Assembly: GCF_036320965.1 (NCBI RefSeq)
Contig: NC_092224.1
Span: 101,538,884 to 101,602,883 of the forward strand
Length of the DNA stretch: 64,000 nucleotides
Reading direction: 5' to 3'
Source of the DNA: Panulirus ornatus
Taxonomy: Eukaryota; Arthropoda; Malacostraca; Decapoda; Palinuridae
The translations under genes were made by a program, and so were the position numbers. A model generated the notes under the pieces. The model had not been told where the DNA came from and searched no databases. It saw nothing but the letters and a program-made list of their open reading frames with translations. Shown here piece by piece: positions 23,317 to 35,669 of the stretch; the first letter of the stretch is position 1; each line of letters opens with the position of its first letter.

Positions 23317-25062
23317 ATGCCGTTGACCAGCAACACTAACGTTGACCAGTTCTGTCGATCTGAGCCCTCTCACGAGGACATCATATCTTTAACAAAGCAT
23401 GAGTTGAAGCTTATTGCAAATAGGTTAAAATTGAATTATGACCGGAAAGCTCGTAAAGTACAGTTGGAGGCCTTAGTCATAAATCATTTTGCTAGTGAAC
23501 AGATAGTAGATGCTGCGCCTGATGTTGAAATTAGTGTCGATAATACTGCTCCATCAGTGACGTTGGCCGAAGCCTCGATCCCTTCCCATATCCCTAGTGA
23601 TGATAACGTTGATCCCGAGTACTGGAGAATTCAACTAGAGATAGCTAAGATCAATGCACAAGTGCAAGTACAGAAGGAGCAGACTGAACAAGCTAGGTTA
23701 GCTCTCGAACGTGAAAAACTCAGACTTAGCGCTTCACCCTCGGGACCAGTGTCATCTCGGTTGGGAGACTTACATCTCGTACCTAAGTTCGATGAAGATA
23801 ATGTGGCTTCCTTATTCCTAAAATTTGAACAGACTGCCCGTGACTGCTCTTGGCCGAAGTCAGCCTGGGTGACAGTTTTGCGGCCCCTCCTTTTTGGCAA
23901 AGCTGAATCCACATACACCGCGTTGAACGATGACCAGTGTGGTGATTATGAGGTTAAGCAGGCAGTGATAAATTCTTATCATTTAAGTCCGGAAGCGCAC
24001 CGATTCAGATTTCGAACTAAGCATAAGCGCCCTGATCAACCCTACCTAGATCACTTTTGTGAGAAGTACAAGTTAGCCATGCGGTGGGTACGTTCCGCAA
24101 GAGCTTATATAGATGCTGAATCGGTCCTGAAACTATTTGTGTTCGAGGAATGTAAGGACGGTCTACCCCGTGATGTACGGCAGTACGTAATAACTAAATC
24201 AGCGAAGGATTTTGAGGAGGCTGGGAAACTAGCAGATGAGTACATGTTAGATGTCAAACTTGACGCGGGCAGGCATTCAAAGGGCTACGACGGCAGAGGG
24301 AGGACCAATGATTATGTAATCCCACCTGAATCTGCTACCTTGCCGGTAACTCATGAAAGTAAGGGGAAATACTCCAACAGAGTTAAGAGTTGTTTTTATT
24401 GTGGCAAGGCTGGGCACCAGGTGAGGGATTGCTGGGCTCGAGAGAAGGAATTTCGAGATTCTACCAAGAGTAGACTGGTGAATCTCGTCTCAACTTTAGG
24501 GCCACTTAGTAAAGTAGGTGAGGCTGTCCCTGCTCGTAGGAAAAAGAGGGGTTGCGAGAGTGTAGTTAAGGATCCGTTCTGTGGGAACTACAATGCGTTC
24601 CTGTCTGAAGGCTATGTTAGTAGATGTGGTGTACGACGAAAAGTAACCGTATTACGGGTTTCTGGTTCTCTGCAGTCCCTGATGTTGGATGGCTTGGTGC
24701 CGCGAGGAGAGTTTGGAGACCGAGTCTTGCTAGATGGACTGTCGGGTTCCGAGGAAGCTCCACTAGTAGATGTGAGGGTAGAAACAGATCTCTTCACGGG
24801 CCATGCTCTCATAGGGGTTGTAGATAGGTTACCTGTCTCAGGTGTGGACTTTGTGTTAGGCAATGACCTAGCTGGTGGGAAGAGGAACCCAATGCCGGTG
24901 TTGCTTACGGGCCCGGTGGAGTCCACGGAGGCAGTGCAGCTTGAGGAAGAAGTACCAGAGTTAGTCTGCAACCACGATGATGCCAGGTCTATGACAGCTG
25001 GCACGGCAGGCCGTGTGCCTGACGACATAGCCGTTGAAACGGAGGAAGTGAACACCAGCTAG
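23317..25062 (+). CDS. gag: Ty3/Gypsy-type Gag with SCAN-like capsid, zinc knuckle and degenerate protease
   Basis: 581 codons from the first ATG after the leader. In order: an N-terminal helical region; a charged, probably coiled-coil stretch at about residues 107-147; a SCAN-like capsid C-terminal domain at about 220-312 (HLSPEAHRFRFRTKHKRPDQ, then LKLFVFEECKDGLPRDVRQY); and a CCHC zinc knuckle at C359-C362-H367-C372 (CFYCGKAGHQVRDC). A retroviral-type aspartic protease fold follows at about 443-525 (LRVSGSLQSLMLDG, VDFVLGNDLAGGK). Where a catalytic D-T/S-G is expected, residues 448-450 are V-S-G, so this protease should be inactive. The SCAN-like capsid recalls Gmr1-type Gypsy elements. 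The ORF ends at a TAG that interrupts a tandem repeat. No RT or integrase follows. Confidence 0.85.
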   Translation: MPLTSNTNVDQFCRSEPSHEDIISLTKHELKLIANRLKLNYDRKARKVQLEALVINHFASEQIVDAAPDVEISVDNTAPSVTLAEASIPSHIPSDDNVDPEYWRIQLEIAKINAQVQVQKEQTEQARLALEREKLRLSASPSGPVSSRLGDLHLVPKFDEDNVASLFLKFEQTARDCSWPKSAWVTVLRPLLFGKAESTYTALNDDQCGDYEVKQAVINSYHLSPEAHRFRFRTKHKRPDQPYLDHFCEKYKLAMRWVRSARAYIDAESVLKLFVFEECKDGLPRDVRQYVITKSAKDFEEAGKLADEYMLDVKLDAGRHSKGYDGRGRTNDYVIPPESATLPVTHESKGKYSNRVKSCFYCGKAGHQVRDCWAREKEFRDSTKSRLVNLVSTLGPLSKVGEAVPARRKKRGCESVVKDPFCGNYNAFLSEGYVSRCGVRRKVTVLRVSGSLQSLMLDGLVPRGEFGDRVLLDGLSGSEEAPLVDVRVETDLFTGHALIGVVDRLPVSGVDFVLGNDLAGGKRNPMPVLLTGPVESTEAVQLEEEVPELVCNHDDARSMTAGTAGRVPDDIAVETEEVNTS

Positions 25063-25339
25063 AGGAGGCTGTGTGATACCTTCTTCCCTGGTATAGACTC
25101 CGTTGAAACGCAGGAAGTTAAGACTCTCCCCCCGACTGAGACCAGCGAGAGGAGGCTGTGTGATACCCTCTCCCCTGGTATAGCCTCCGTTGAGAGAGTG
25201 GACTTAAAGACTCTTCATGAGAGTGAGGCCAGTGAGAGGAAGCTGTGTGATACCCTCTCCCCTGGTGTAGCCTCCGTTGAGACAGTGGACCTAAAGACTC
25301 TTCATGAGAGTGAGACCAGCGAGAGGAAGCTGAGTTCGT

Positions 25340-25343
<4 letters not shown>
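25063..25343 (+). pseudogene. In-frame 87-bp tandem repeats after the Gag stop
   Basis: Three units of 87 bp start at 25061, 25148 and 25235, and a fourth partial unit starts at 25322. Each encodes 29 residues (core RRLCDTLSPGIASVE and DLKTLHES). They continue the Gag frame without interruption after the TAG at 25060-25062. In later units the same position is GAG (Glu) within AGC-GAG-AGG, so the stop is a single G-to-T change. The frame closes at TAA inside gagttcgtaaca (25332-25343), the same 12-mer found in the leader. (AT)n and a short element then replace the expected pol region. Confidence 0.85.

Positions 25344-25373
<30 letters not shown>
25344..25373. repeat. (AT)n microsatellite
   Basis: Short AT tract between the truncated Gypsy element and the tail of a short LINE-end element. 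Confidence 0.95.
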
Positions 25374-25376
<3 letters not shown>

Positions 25377-25603
25377 CTTTCATACTATTCGCCATTTCCC
25401 GCATTAGCGAGGTAGCGTTGAGAACAGAGGACTGGGCCATTGAGGGAATATCCTCACCTGGGCCCCTTCTCTGTTCCCTCTTTTTGAAAAAAAAAAAAAG
25501 TGAGAGGGGAGGATTTCCAGCCCCCCGCTCCCTCCCCCTTTAGTCGCCTTCTACGACACGCAGGGAACACGTGGGAAGTATTCTTTCTCCCCTATCCCCA
25601 GGG
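25374..25603 (-). mobile_element. Short LINE-end element (copy d)
   Basis: Minus orientation, complete from ccctggggataggggag (near 25603) to the gcgggaaatggcgaat tail near 25382. AT lies at its tail, but its 5' end meets non-repetitive DNA (catgtttgtgatatcc). It is one of the few copies without AT on both sides. Confidence 0.87.
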
Positions 25604-25917
25604 CATGTTTGTGATATCCAAGTATCTCTAGTCATCATCCAGATCCTGAAAATTACCAGAAAATATTCTTAGAAAACAGTGTGGTAGATACTTAGTGATG
25701 GCATTAGAGCCTCTGTGTCATGTATAAGGATGCTGTTCACCAAAAGAGAGGAGTGTCTAAGATTTTCATTATCAAAGGGAAATTTTTTCTTTTAATTTCC
25801 ATACATGCCACCACCAAGAATTAATGGCAATGACTCACAAAATCCTCCACTTAATTTCCCTTCTCAGATGAAGGCAGGAGACCATGGATGGCTACACTAA
25901 GATAAATGTCCAGTGGT

Positions 25918-25948
<31 letters not shown>

Positions 25949-26509
25949 CTTTCATCACCTGGTACAATGGATGCTATCTGTTTTCCCACAGTGGAAAAGA
26001 TTGTATAAAATTTTTCCTGATGAGGTCCTTACACTGTTGCAGTATGATTTTGCTGCTTGGGAAGAGCACAGATGGGCAGAATGGCACATACATTTCAAGA
26101 TACTTCTACTTTGAGGCTATTTGTAAAAGAATTACATGCATCATCTCCAGCAAAGGCTACTAAATTGTTTCAGTGAATGTCGTTCTCCTTTAAACAGATC
26201 ATAATTTTCCACATACATTATTTCTGTTGAGTGCCCCATCTCTACATCATGGTGACACATATTCATTAGACGTAAAAGGTAAGTTTCACACCTTAGCGAG
26301 AACTGCACAACTTTTAGATCCATTCATATCAGCAATTTCAACTATTATCAATAAAAAATTTTCTCTTAACTTCTCGAATCTCTGCATCCTTCTCTTCCAT
26401 GGTATTGCTCAACCTGTGGTACCATGACGGTTGGCAGTTGTTCCTGGATTTTTCTGCAAATAATGGAGATTCCTTGTAATGTCATCAAAGAGGAAACTGT
26501 ACAGTGCAT
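25604..26509. other. Unassigned DNA with an A-run
   Basis: An A-run of about 27 bp lies at 25918-25944. ORFs on both strands are short and have no recognisable domain. A processed or transposon remnant is possible, given the neighbour at 26510. Confidence 0.5.
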
Positions 26510-26900
26510 GGTTCGTGGACAGTGACTTCAATGGATGGCTGAAAAAGGTAGATGAGGACTTCCAGAAGTCTTACTGTAGGATTTGCAATGTTGTGCTTGC
26601 AGTATAAGTAACATCTTTAAAGCTATACATGTCCTTGAAGCAACAGGCTGTAACATGCTATATCCAGATCATATTCAGGTGGTCATGCAAGCACCTCAGA
26701 TCCCCACAGTCTAAGCCATGATACTGAGCTTCTCCAAGATCAAGTGACCAAGGTAGCGATAAAACTCACTGCATTTGTAGAGGAACATAATTCATCTTTT
26801 AGTTTTATTGATGACAGTCTTTGTTATTAAAGAGATATTTCCAGATTCTAAGCTCAAGAAATACTGCTTAAGACTTTGAAAACAGCAACAAAAAAATCAA
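26510..26900 (+). pseudogene. Possible hAT-like transposase or BED/C2H2 remnant
   Basis: Plus-strand frames give FNGWLKKVDEDFQKSYCRIC, a layout like the W-L-x-x-V...YC-x2-C start of BED/C2H2 fingers in hAT-related transposase genes. About 200 bp later come VTKVAIKLTAFVEEHNSSFS and then a DIFPDSKL-like stretch after a shift. Both parts are broken by stops. This is pattern recognition only. Terminal inverted repeats were not found. Confidence 0.38.
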
Positions 26901-26947
26901 GAAGCTGGGAGACTTTCATAAGACATCACTTGTTGAGAAGTTAAGAG

Positions 26948-27603
<656 letters not shown>

Positions 27604-27611
27604 ATTTCATT

Positions 27612-28925
27612 CATTTATTATTTTGCTTTGTCGCTGTCTCCCGCATTAGCGAGGTAGCGCAAGGAAACAAGAAAGAATGGCCCAACCCACCCACATACAC
27701 ATGTATATACATACACGTACACACACGCAAATATACATACCTATACATCTCAAGGGACACATATATATACATACACAGACATATACACCTATATACACGT
27801 GTACATAATTCATACTGTCTGCCTTTATTTATTCCCATCGCCACCTCGCCACACATGGAATTACAACCCCCTCCCCCCTCATGTGTGCGAGGTAGCGCTA
27901 GGAAAAGACAACAAAGGCCCCATTCTTTCACACTCAGTCTCTAGCTGTCATGTAATAATGCACCGAAACCACAGCTCCCTTTCCACATCCAGGGCCCACA
28001 CAACTTTCCATGGTTTACCTTAGACGCTTCACATACCCTGGTTCAATCCATTGACAGCACGTCGACCCCGGTATACCACATCGTTCCAATTCACTCTATT
28101 CCTTGCCCGCCTTTCACCCTCCTGCATGTTCAGGCCCCGATCACTCAAAATCTTATTCACTCCATCTTTCCACCTCCAGTTTGGTCTCCCACTTCTCCTC
28201 GTTCCCTCCACCTCTGACACATATATCCTCTTGGTCAATCTTTCCTCACTCATTCTCTCCATGTTCCCAAACCATTTCAAAACACCCTCTTCTGCTCTCT
28301 CAACCACTCATTTTATTTCCACACATCTCTCTTACCCTTACATTACTTACTCGATCAAACCACCTCACAGCACATATTGTCGTCAAACATCTCATTTCCA
28401 GCACATCCACCCTCTTGCGCAAAACTCTATCCATAGCTCATGCCTCGCAACCATACAACATTGTTGGAACCACTATTCCTTCAAACATACCCATTTTTGC
28501 TTTCCGAGATAATGTTCTCGACTTCCAAACATTCTTCAAGGCTCCCAGAATTTTCGCCCCTCCCAACCCTATGATTCACTTCCGCTTCCATGGTTCCATC
28601 CGCTGCCAGATTCACTCCTAGATATCTAAAACACTTTACTTCCTCCAGTTTTTCTCCATTCAAACTTACCTCCCAATTGACTTGACTCTCAACCCTACTG
28701 TACCTAATAACCTTGCTCTTATTCACATTTACTCTTAACTTTCTTCTTTCACACATTTTACCAAACTCAGTCACCAGCTTCTGCAGTTTCTCACATGAAT
28801 CAGCCACCAGCGCTGTATCATCAGCGAACAACAACTGACTCACTCCCAAGCTCTATCATCCACAACAGACTGCATACTTGCCTCTCTTTCCAAAACTCTT
28901 GCATTCACCTCCCTAACAACCCCAT
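27612..28925 (-). mobile_element. RTE-like LINE, 3' part with long 3' UTR
   Basis: The long-form UTR occupies 27620-28028. The ORF reads through the usual TGA (NGLNQGM end) and continues through [16 protein letters not shown]-type sequence, FRYLGVNLAADGT and [14 protein letters not shown] to VNARVLE near 28925. Frameshifts fall near 28310 and 28560. Its 5' end meets a plus-strand LINE piece at 28930. Confidence 0.87.
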
Positions 28926-28929
28926 TTGC

Positions 28930-30261
28930 TCACCTTGGGAAGGAGGCTTGTGTGAGGAAGTACCAGGAGAGACTGACTGCAGAATGGAAAAAGGTGAGAG
29001 CAAAGGACGTAAGGGGAGTGGAGGAGGAATGAGATGTATATAGGGAAGCGGCGATGGCTTGCACAAAAGATGCTTCTGGCATGAGAAGCGTGGGAAGTGG
29101 GCAGATTAGAAAGGGTAGTGAGTGGTGGGATGAAGAAGTAAAATCATTAGGGGAAGAGAAGAGAGAGGCATTTGGATGAGTTTTGCAGAGAAACAGTGCA
29201 AATAACTGGGAGATGTATAAAAGAAAGAGACAGGAGGTCAAGAGAAAGGTGCAAGACGTGAAAAGGAGGGCAAATGCGAGTTGGGGTAAGAGAGTATCAT
29301 TAGATTTTAGGGAGAATAAAAAGATGTTTGGAAGGAGGTAAATAAAGTGCATAAGACAAGAGAACAAATGGAAACATCGGTGAAGAGGGCTAACGCGGAG
29401 GTAATAACAAGTAGTGGTGATGTGAGAAGGAGATGGAGTGAGTATTTTGAAGGATTGTTGAATGTGTTAGATGATGGAGTGGCATATATAAAGTGCCTTG
29501 GTCGAGGTAGTGTGCAAAGTGAGAGGGTTAGGGAGAGTGATTTGGTAAACAGAGAAGAGGTAGTAAAAGCTTTGTGGAAGATGAAAGCCGGCAAAGCAGC
29601 GGGTTTGGATGGTATTGCAGTGGACTTTATTAAAAATGGGGGTGACTGTGTTGATGACTGGTTGGTAAGGATACTTGATTTATGTATGACTCATGGTGAG
29701 GTGTCTGAGGACTGGCGGAATGCATGCATAGTGCCAATGTACGAAGGCAAAGGGGATAAAGGTGAGTGCTCAAATTACAGAGGTAAAAGTTTGTTGAGTG
29801 TTCCTGGGAAATTATATGGGAGGGTATTGATTGAGAGAGTGAAAGCATGCACAAAACATCAGATTGGGGAAGAGCAGTGTGGTTTTAGAAGTGGAAGAGG
29901 ATGTGTGGATCAGGTGGTTGCTTTGAAGAATGTATGTGAGAAATACTTAGAAAAACAAATGGATTTGTATGTAGCATTTATGGATCTGGAGAAGGCATAT
30001 GATAAAGTTGATAGGGATGCTCGGTCGAAGGTATTAAGAATATATGGTGTGAGAGGCGAGTTGCTAGAAGCAGTGAAAAGTTTTTATCGAGGATGTAAGG
30101 CATGTGTACGAGTAGGAAGAGAGGAAAGTGATTGGTTCTCAGTGAATGTCGGTTTACGGCAGGGGTGTGTGATGTCTCCATGGTTGTTTAATTTGTTTAT
30201 GGATGGGTTGTTAGGGAGGTAAATGCAACAGTTTTGGAGAGAGGAGCAAGTATGAAGTTTG
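28930..30261 (+). mobile_element. RTE-like LINE, middle part in opposite orientation
   Basis: It encodes the linker after the endonuclease (ACVRKYQERL, SEWWDEEV) with stops near 29030 and 29180 and a frameshift near 29325. From 29347 the frame is open for 291 codons across RT to MSPWLFNLFMDG, with DLYVAFMDLEKAYDKVDRDA as motif A. In RNA coordinates its 3' end (ERGASMKFV) overlaps the start of the 27612-28925 piece by about 50 bases. The two may be one inverted insertion with a short duplication, although the overlap has diverged. Confidence 0.85.
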
Positions 30262-31200
30262 TTTCAAAACACCCTCTTCTGCTCCCTCAACCACACTCTT
30301 TTTATTACCACACATCCCTCTTACCCTTTCATTACTTACTCGATCAAACCACCTCACACCACATATTGTCCTCAAACATCTCATTTCCAACACATCCACC
30401 CTCCTCCGCACAACCCTATCTATATCCCATGCCTCGCAACCATATAACATTTTAGGAACCACTATTCCTTCAAATGTACCCATTTTTGCTCTCCGAGATA
30501 ACGTTCTCGCCTTCTACACGGTATTCAACGCTCCCAGAACCTTCGTCCCCTCCCCCGACCCTGTGACTCACTTCCGCTTCCATGGTTTCATCCGCTGCCA
30601 AATCCACTCCCAGATATCTAGAACACTTCACTTCCTCCAGCTTTCTCCACTGAAAGTAACCTACCAATTAACTTGTTCCTAAGACCTACTGAACCTAATA
30701 ACCTTGCTCTTATTCACATTTACTCTCAGCTGTCTTCTTCCACACACCTTACCAAACTCAGTCACCAGCTTCTGCAGTTTCTCACCCGAATCAACCACCA
30801 GTGATGTATCATCAGCGAGCAACAACTGACTAACTTCCCAAGTCCTCTCATCCACAACAAACTGCATACTTGCCCCTCTCTCCAAATCTCTTGCATTTAC
30901 CTCCCTAACAACCCCATCCATAAACAAATTAAACAACCATGTAGGCATCACGCACCCCTGCCGCAAACCGATATTCACTGGGAACCAATCACTTTCCTCT
31001 CTTCCTACTCGTACACATGCCTTACATCCTTGATAAAACTTTTCACTGCTTCTAACAACTTACCTCCCACACTATATACTCTTAATACCTTCCACAAAGC
31101 ATCTCTATCAACTCTGTCATATCCCTTCTCCATATCCATAGAAGTTATATACATATCCATTTATTTTTCTGTCTCATACTTCACAGCATGCACCTGACGC
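30262..31200 (-). mobile_element. RTE-like LINE, diverged fragment lacking both ends
   Basis: The minus strand runs from an HAV-type region before motif A (about 31200) through RT (LLLADDTSLVVDSGEKLQKL in place of [20 protein letters not shown]) to EEGVLK near 30265. It meets the preceding plus-strand piece 3' end to 3' end, which twin priming does not explain, so a genomic rearrangement is more likely here. Divergence from the main LINE is clearly higher. Confidence 0.83.
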
Positions 31201-31204
31201 ACAC

Positions 31205-31355
31205 ATCCTTATCATCATTATTATTATTATTATTGTTATTATTATTATTATTATTATTGTAATTATTATTATTATTATAATTATCATTATCATCATCATT
31301 ATTATTGTTATTTTTATCATTATCATTATTATCATTATTATTATTATTATTATTA

Positions 31356-31389
<34 letters not shown>

Positions 31390-31507
31390 CATTTGTCATT
31401 ATGATTTTTATTATTTTCATTATCATTATGATTATCATTATCATTATTACTATCATCATTATTATCATTATTATTATTATTATTAATATTATTACTATTA
31501 TTATTAA

Positions 31508-31549
<42 letters not shown>

Positions 31550-31585
31550 CATTATTATTATCATCATCATTATTACTATTATATA
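31205..31585. repeat. (ATT)n/(ATC)n trinucleotide tract
   Basis: About 380 bp of ATT with interspersed ATC and GTT units. It begins right at the 5' end of the diverged LINE fragment. Confidence 0.97.
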
Positions 31586-32389
31586 TTTAGGGAAAAGATG
31601 TCAAGTAGGCTAACGCTTAAGATAGTTTAGTACATTTCTTTACTAACCTGACTGTAGGATAATAGTTCTCTGCTGAGTGGTTGTTGTCTACAACCTGCTA
31701 CCTACCCACATCCTTCCGGGATCTAAGCCTTTCCATCAAAAAAAGAAATAAGCTTAAGTTACACACCAAGCAGACATTTCTTCACGCCGCGCGGGGAGGG
31801 AGGAAAGTCCTCGTTGTTCAAACTTTGAGAAGTTGGACACGAAACTTACTCGAGCTTAACTTACACAAGACCTCACACTCGCGTGCACAAGTTTGTCTTA
31901 GATTAACTTGTTGAAGGAAACGGAGTTCACGCTGTACAGATGCTCTATCCAGGGCCTCCAATGGAGTCGAGGTATCATGCTCTCTTAAGGGCCTTTATGT
32001 TACTTTGGTATGTGTTCCTTAATGAGTCTTTGAAGGTATGTATATATGTATGTCTGTCTGTATGTATGTATTTATGTATGTATGTACGTATGTATGCATG
32101 TATGTGTGATGTATGAATGTATATATGCATGATGTATGTGTGTATGTATGTATGTATGTATGTATGTATGTATGTATGTATGTATGTTCCTATGAGTCCA
32201 TGGGGGAGGTGACACACAATAAGTTCCCAAGTGCGCTTTCGTGTAATAATCACATTATCAGGAGAGATACAAGAAAGAAATATAGGTCAGCTGATATACA
32301 ACGAAGAGACGTAGCTAGGACGCCATTTGGTAAGCATGTGATTGTCCAAGACAGACAACGAGCATATCATAAACTTATTATGTGGACAA
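31586..32389. other. Unassigned DNA with a (TGTA)n tract
   Basis: Positions 32035-32187 hold an imperfect then perfect TGTA tetranucleotide repeat. Nothing else is recognised. Confidence 0.6.
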
Positions 32390-33620
32390 GAAGGGGAATT
32401 GTTTACAAATTTCATCAACAATAAAGCTATCCAATTTGTATAGACCTTTACTTATATTTAGGTTATAATTCTTTGTATATTTGATAATAGAGGATTCAAT
32501 GATATTTCTCGTGGTACTGGACATAGAGTTAATAGCTGAGATGGCAATACTTCAGTCAATACAATGATCCTAGTTTTTAACGTGACTAAACAAGGCATTT
32601 GATTCTTGTCCTGTTTTATACTATATTAATATTGCTTAAGTCTAACAGAAAGATCCCTACCAGTCTGCCTAACTTAAAACTGATCACAATTTCACCATGG
32701 CACTTTTCAGATGCACCCAGGAGAATTTTTTGGTGAGTTCCTGATTAAGATATTCTTTATAGTATTATTGTTGCTGAAGGCAACATTTTCATTAAAGGAT
32801 TTAAGCAACATGGGAAGTAAAGTAAAATCTTTATTAGAAGGGAGAACTAAAAGATTCTTGGTGTCAATGGAAGGTTTGGATTCATCTCTATGAAATGGTT
32901 TCTTTACTAACTTTAGGGATTTATCAATGAAAGATCTAGGGTACTTTAACTTAAATCCAATAGAATATATCTTCTCAAGCTCATCATCAATTAACTCTGG
33001 ACTGCAAATGCGTAATACCTCAAGGAACATAGATTGAAATGATGGTGATTTAACTCTGTCATGTTGAGATGAGTAATAATGGATATATGAGCATACATTG
33101 GTGGGTTTTCTGTATTTGCAAAACTTAGACTTATTTCCTTGCCTATGGATCATGCAATCTAAAAATGGTAACATACCATTATTTTCATTTTCTACAGTAA
33201 ATTTGCTGGAGGGTACTAAATTGTTAAGTAAAGGGAGAAATGTCTGTAAATTTTCTTTTGTTGGCCAAACACAAAGAACATCATCTACATACCTAAACCA
33301 AATTGCATGTGAAGGTAAGATATCCTTTAGAAATTTTGTTTCAAAGAATTCCATATAAAGATTACTTAGTACAGGTGAAAGAGGGTTACCCATTGCCATA
33401 CCAAATTTTTGAGCATAATATTCTCCATTGAATTGAAGTGCACATGTCTTTTATACACACAATTTAATCAGTTCAATAAAATCAGCCTTTGAAACAGGTT
33501 ATTTAACATCATCTAATATGGTTCTATTTTCAACTACTCCAATAGGTAAACCATACGATATCGTTGAAGAATAGTAACTGCTTGTCGACATCATGTAGAT
33601 TTTCAAAATGCTAAAAACAT
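32390..33620 (-). mobile_element. Penelope-like element, 5'-truncated (RT and GIY-YIG endonuclease)
   Basis: The open 230-codon frame at 33399-32707 begins MAMGNPLSPVLSNLYMEFFE (RT motif B) and continues with WFRYVDDVLCVWPT (motif C, YVDD) and LPFLDCMIHRQ. It ends NSPGC-like, where GIY-YIG normally starts. Downstream, in another frame, come VRQTGRDLSVRLKQY, then SNALFSHVKN and IIKYTKNYNLNISKGLYKLD with a few stops, matching the GIY-YIG core and tail of Penelope-like elements. Upstream of 33399 a degraded FNGEYYAQKFG precedes motif B. RT fingers and the 5' part are missing. The endonuclease is inactive. Confidence 0.85.
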
Positions 33621-35669
33621 TTTACAATGTAATTGACTAATTGAAATGTAAAGTGATACTGTTACCAGAATAAGGTGAACGATGCTTGGAGTGAAATAAT
33701 GTAATATTGACGTGCGAAAACCTTTCCTTTTAAGGAAGGTTATCAAACATTGTGACATGTTACCGTCAGAAGTTTCTCACACAAAACCATCGGTAGCTTC
33801 AAAATCCAGGACAAATATTTCATCAGTTCACATTCTAATTGAATGAAAATTCAGTGAGAAACATATATGCACAGTCTTTACTTAATTTCCGTTTTCAATT
33901 CATTTTTAGAGAAAAGACAAGCTTAGACTAGCATAGAGATGAGTCGGTAATGTTCATTTTCATTTACTGTAAAATTTCATGAAGGTTTTGCTTTAAAAAT
34001 GCATGATATATTTTTTCCAGTTTCATCCGTGGAGGGAGGAGGAGGAGACATCTCGCTATTTGATCGTTCTAAGCCTTAGTTCTTCACAATATAAAGTGTT
34101 GTTAGTAACAGAATGATTGTTAGCAAACAATTTCCTCATAGACCAGTACACACCTTTACCTCTCCACTCCTCCTGTGTGGTCCTAAGTAGGCTGTCATGT
34201 GTTGCCTCGTCAGTGACGCTCCGATGTATCTCCAAGCACTCACTACCATACACTAGCTCCTGGGTGCTACACTACATAATTCCCTCCTAGGTATCACTAC
34301 CATAAACTCCCTCCTAGGTCACACTACCATACACTCTCCTGGGACTCACTACCATACACTCCCTCCTGGGACTCACTACCATACACTCCCCCCCTGGGTC
34401 GTGTGTGGTAAGCTAACATCTGAAATAGACACACCATTAATGTAAGCAACCAGGGCTGCATGAGACCATCTGTTTGTGTGGACGTTTATATCTGCATTGG
34501 TTATGAAGTATGATAATACCCTATCCTTATCTTGTGCAAAGAAAGGAATGTATATGAAACAAGATATTATATGGTATATTGGCACAGTTGTTTCTGCGTA
34601 ATACTGTTTCGTGAATAGTTCTTAAATGTCTGCGATTAACCAATCCGAGAACACGTTACCTTACACAACCATGGGTACCAGATGTCCGGAGGAAACGCTG
34701 GACGAAACATGCCTTACACAGCATTGGCAACACTGTCTTACACAGCACTGGACATACTAGATTTTACACATCACTTGAAACCTTTTGTCTTACAAAGTAC
34801 AAGAAACACATTGTCCTACACATCATAGACCATATCATGCCTTATTAAACTGGACGCAGTGTCAAATGTAACACTGAAAACTGTTTTACACGTTACTGGA
34901 CACACAGCTATGTTGGTGGATTATGACTTTAAGCTATAATTATCTCTTATCACGTTGTCAAGATACAGGCAAAAAATTTATGGCGAGTTCTCCACTGAAA
35001 GACCTGAGGGTAGAGGAGAGATCTCAAGCAAGTCTGGAACTGACGAGGACTTTGAGTTCACCTGAGGATCTTCGAAACAATACAAGATCAATGCAGCATT
35101 CCAGTCATCTGTCGTTACTCGTACACTCGCTGGTTTGTCACGCACTTCTGAAAGCTGGACATTGTTCTGTAATTTCCAGTGGCATTTGGCACTATCGTAG
35201 AGTCTGGTTAAGGCTGCTGAGCTCTTCCATAGACTACTCAGCTACCCACTGTGAGGTACTGGATGGTACACACAGGTATATTGCAGTACGAAGTGACAAA
35301 GGGACACAGTGATGTGCAGGAGTGTGTTAAAATGGAAGACACAGTAAAGTACAGCAGCACTGGATAACAGGGAGGCACGTAGTGGAACGCGGGGTGGCAG
35401 GGAGGCACACAGTCAACGGGAAGGAGGTGAGTTGGTTAAGTTGTGAAGACATTTCTATATACAACCTGATTCGTTTACGAAAGACGACCCATACCTGATC
35501 GAACTCCGTACTGCGTATTTTGGCAGGTTCCTCAGTCAGCCTTCTCGTGCGTTTTGATTAATCACCTCAAAAAAATTAGAAAATGCGGATCGTGTGGAGC
35601 ATAATCGCCCTCCCCCGTGAGCTATTCAGGCAACAGACCTCAATCATACATCACAGTATTGTATGTTTA
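33621..35669. other. Unassigned DNA with two degenerate minisatellites
   Basis: Positions 34225-34400 carry about six units (27-33 bp) around cactaccatacactccctcc. Positions about 34640-34910 carry poorer units around cttacacagcactgga. No coding element is recognised. Confidence 0.6.

Noticed and set aside
25061..25343. CRISPR-like array
   Set aside because: Contiguous 87-bp tandem coding repeats without spacers, inside a retrotransposon in eukaryotic DNA.
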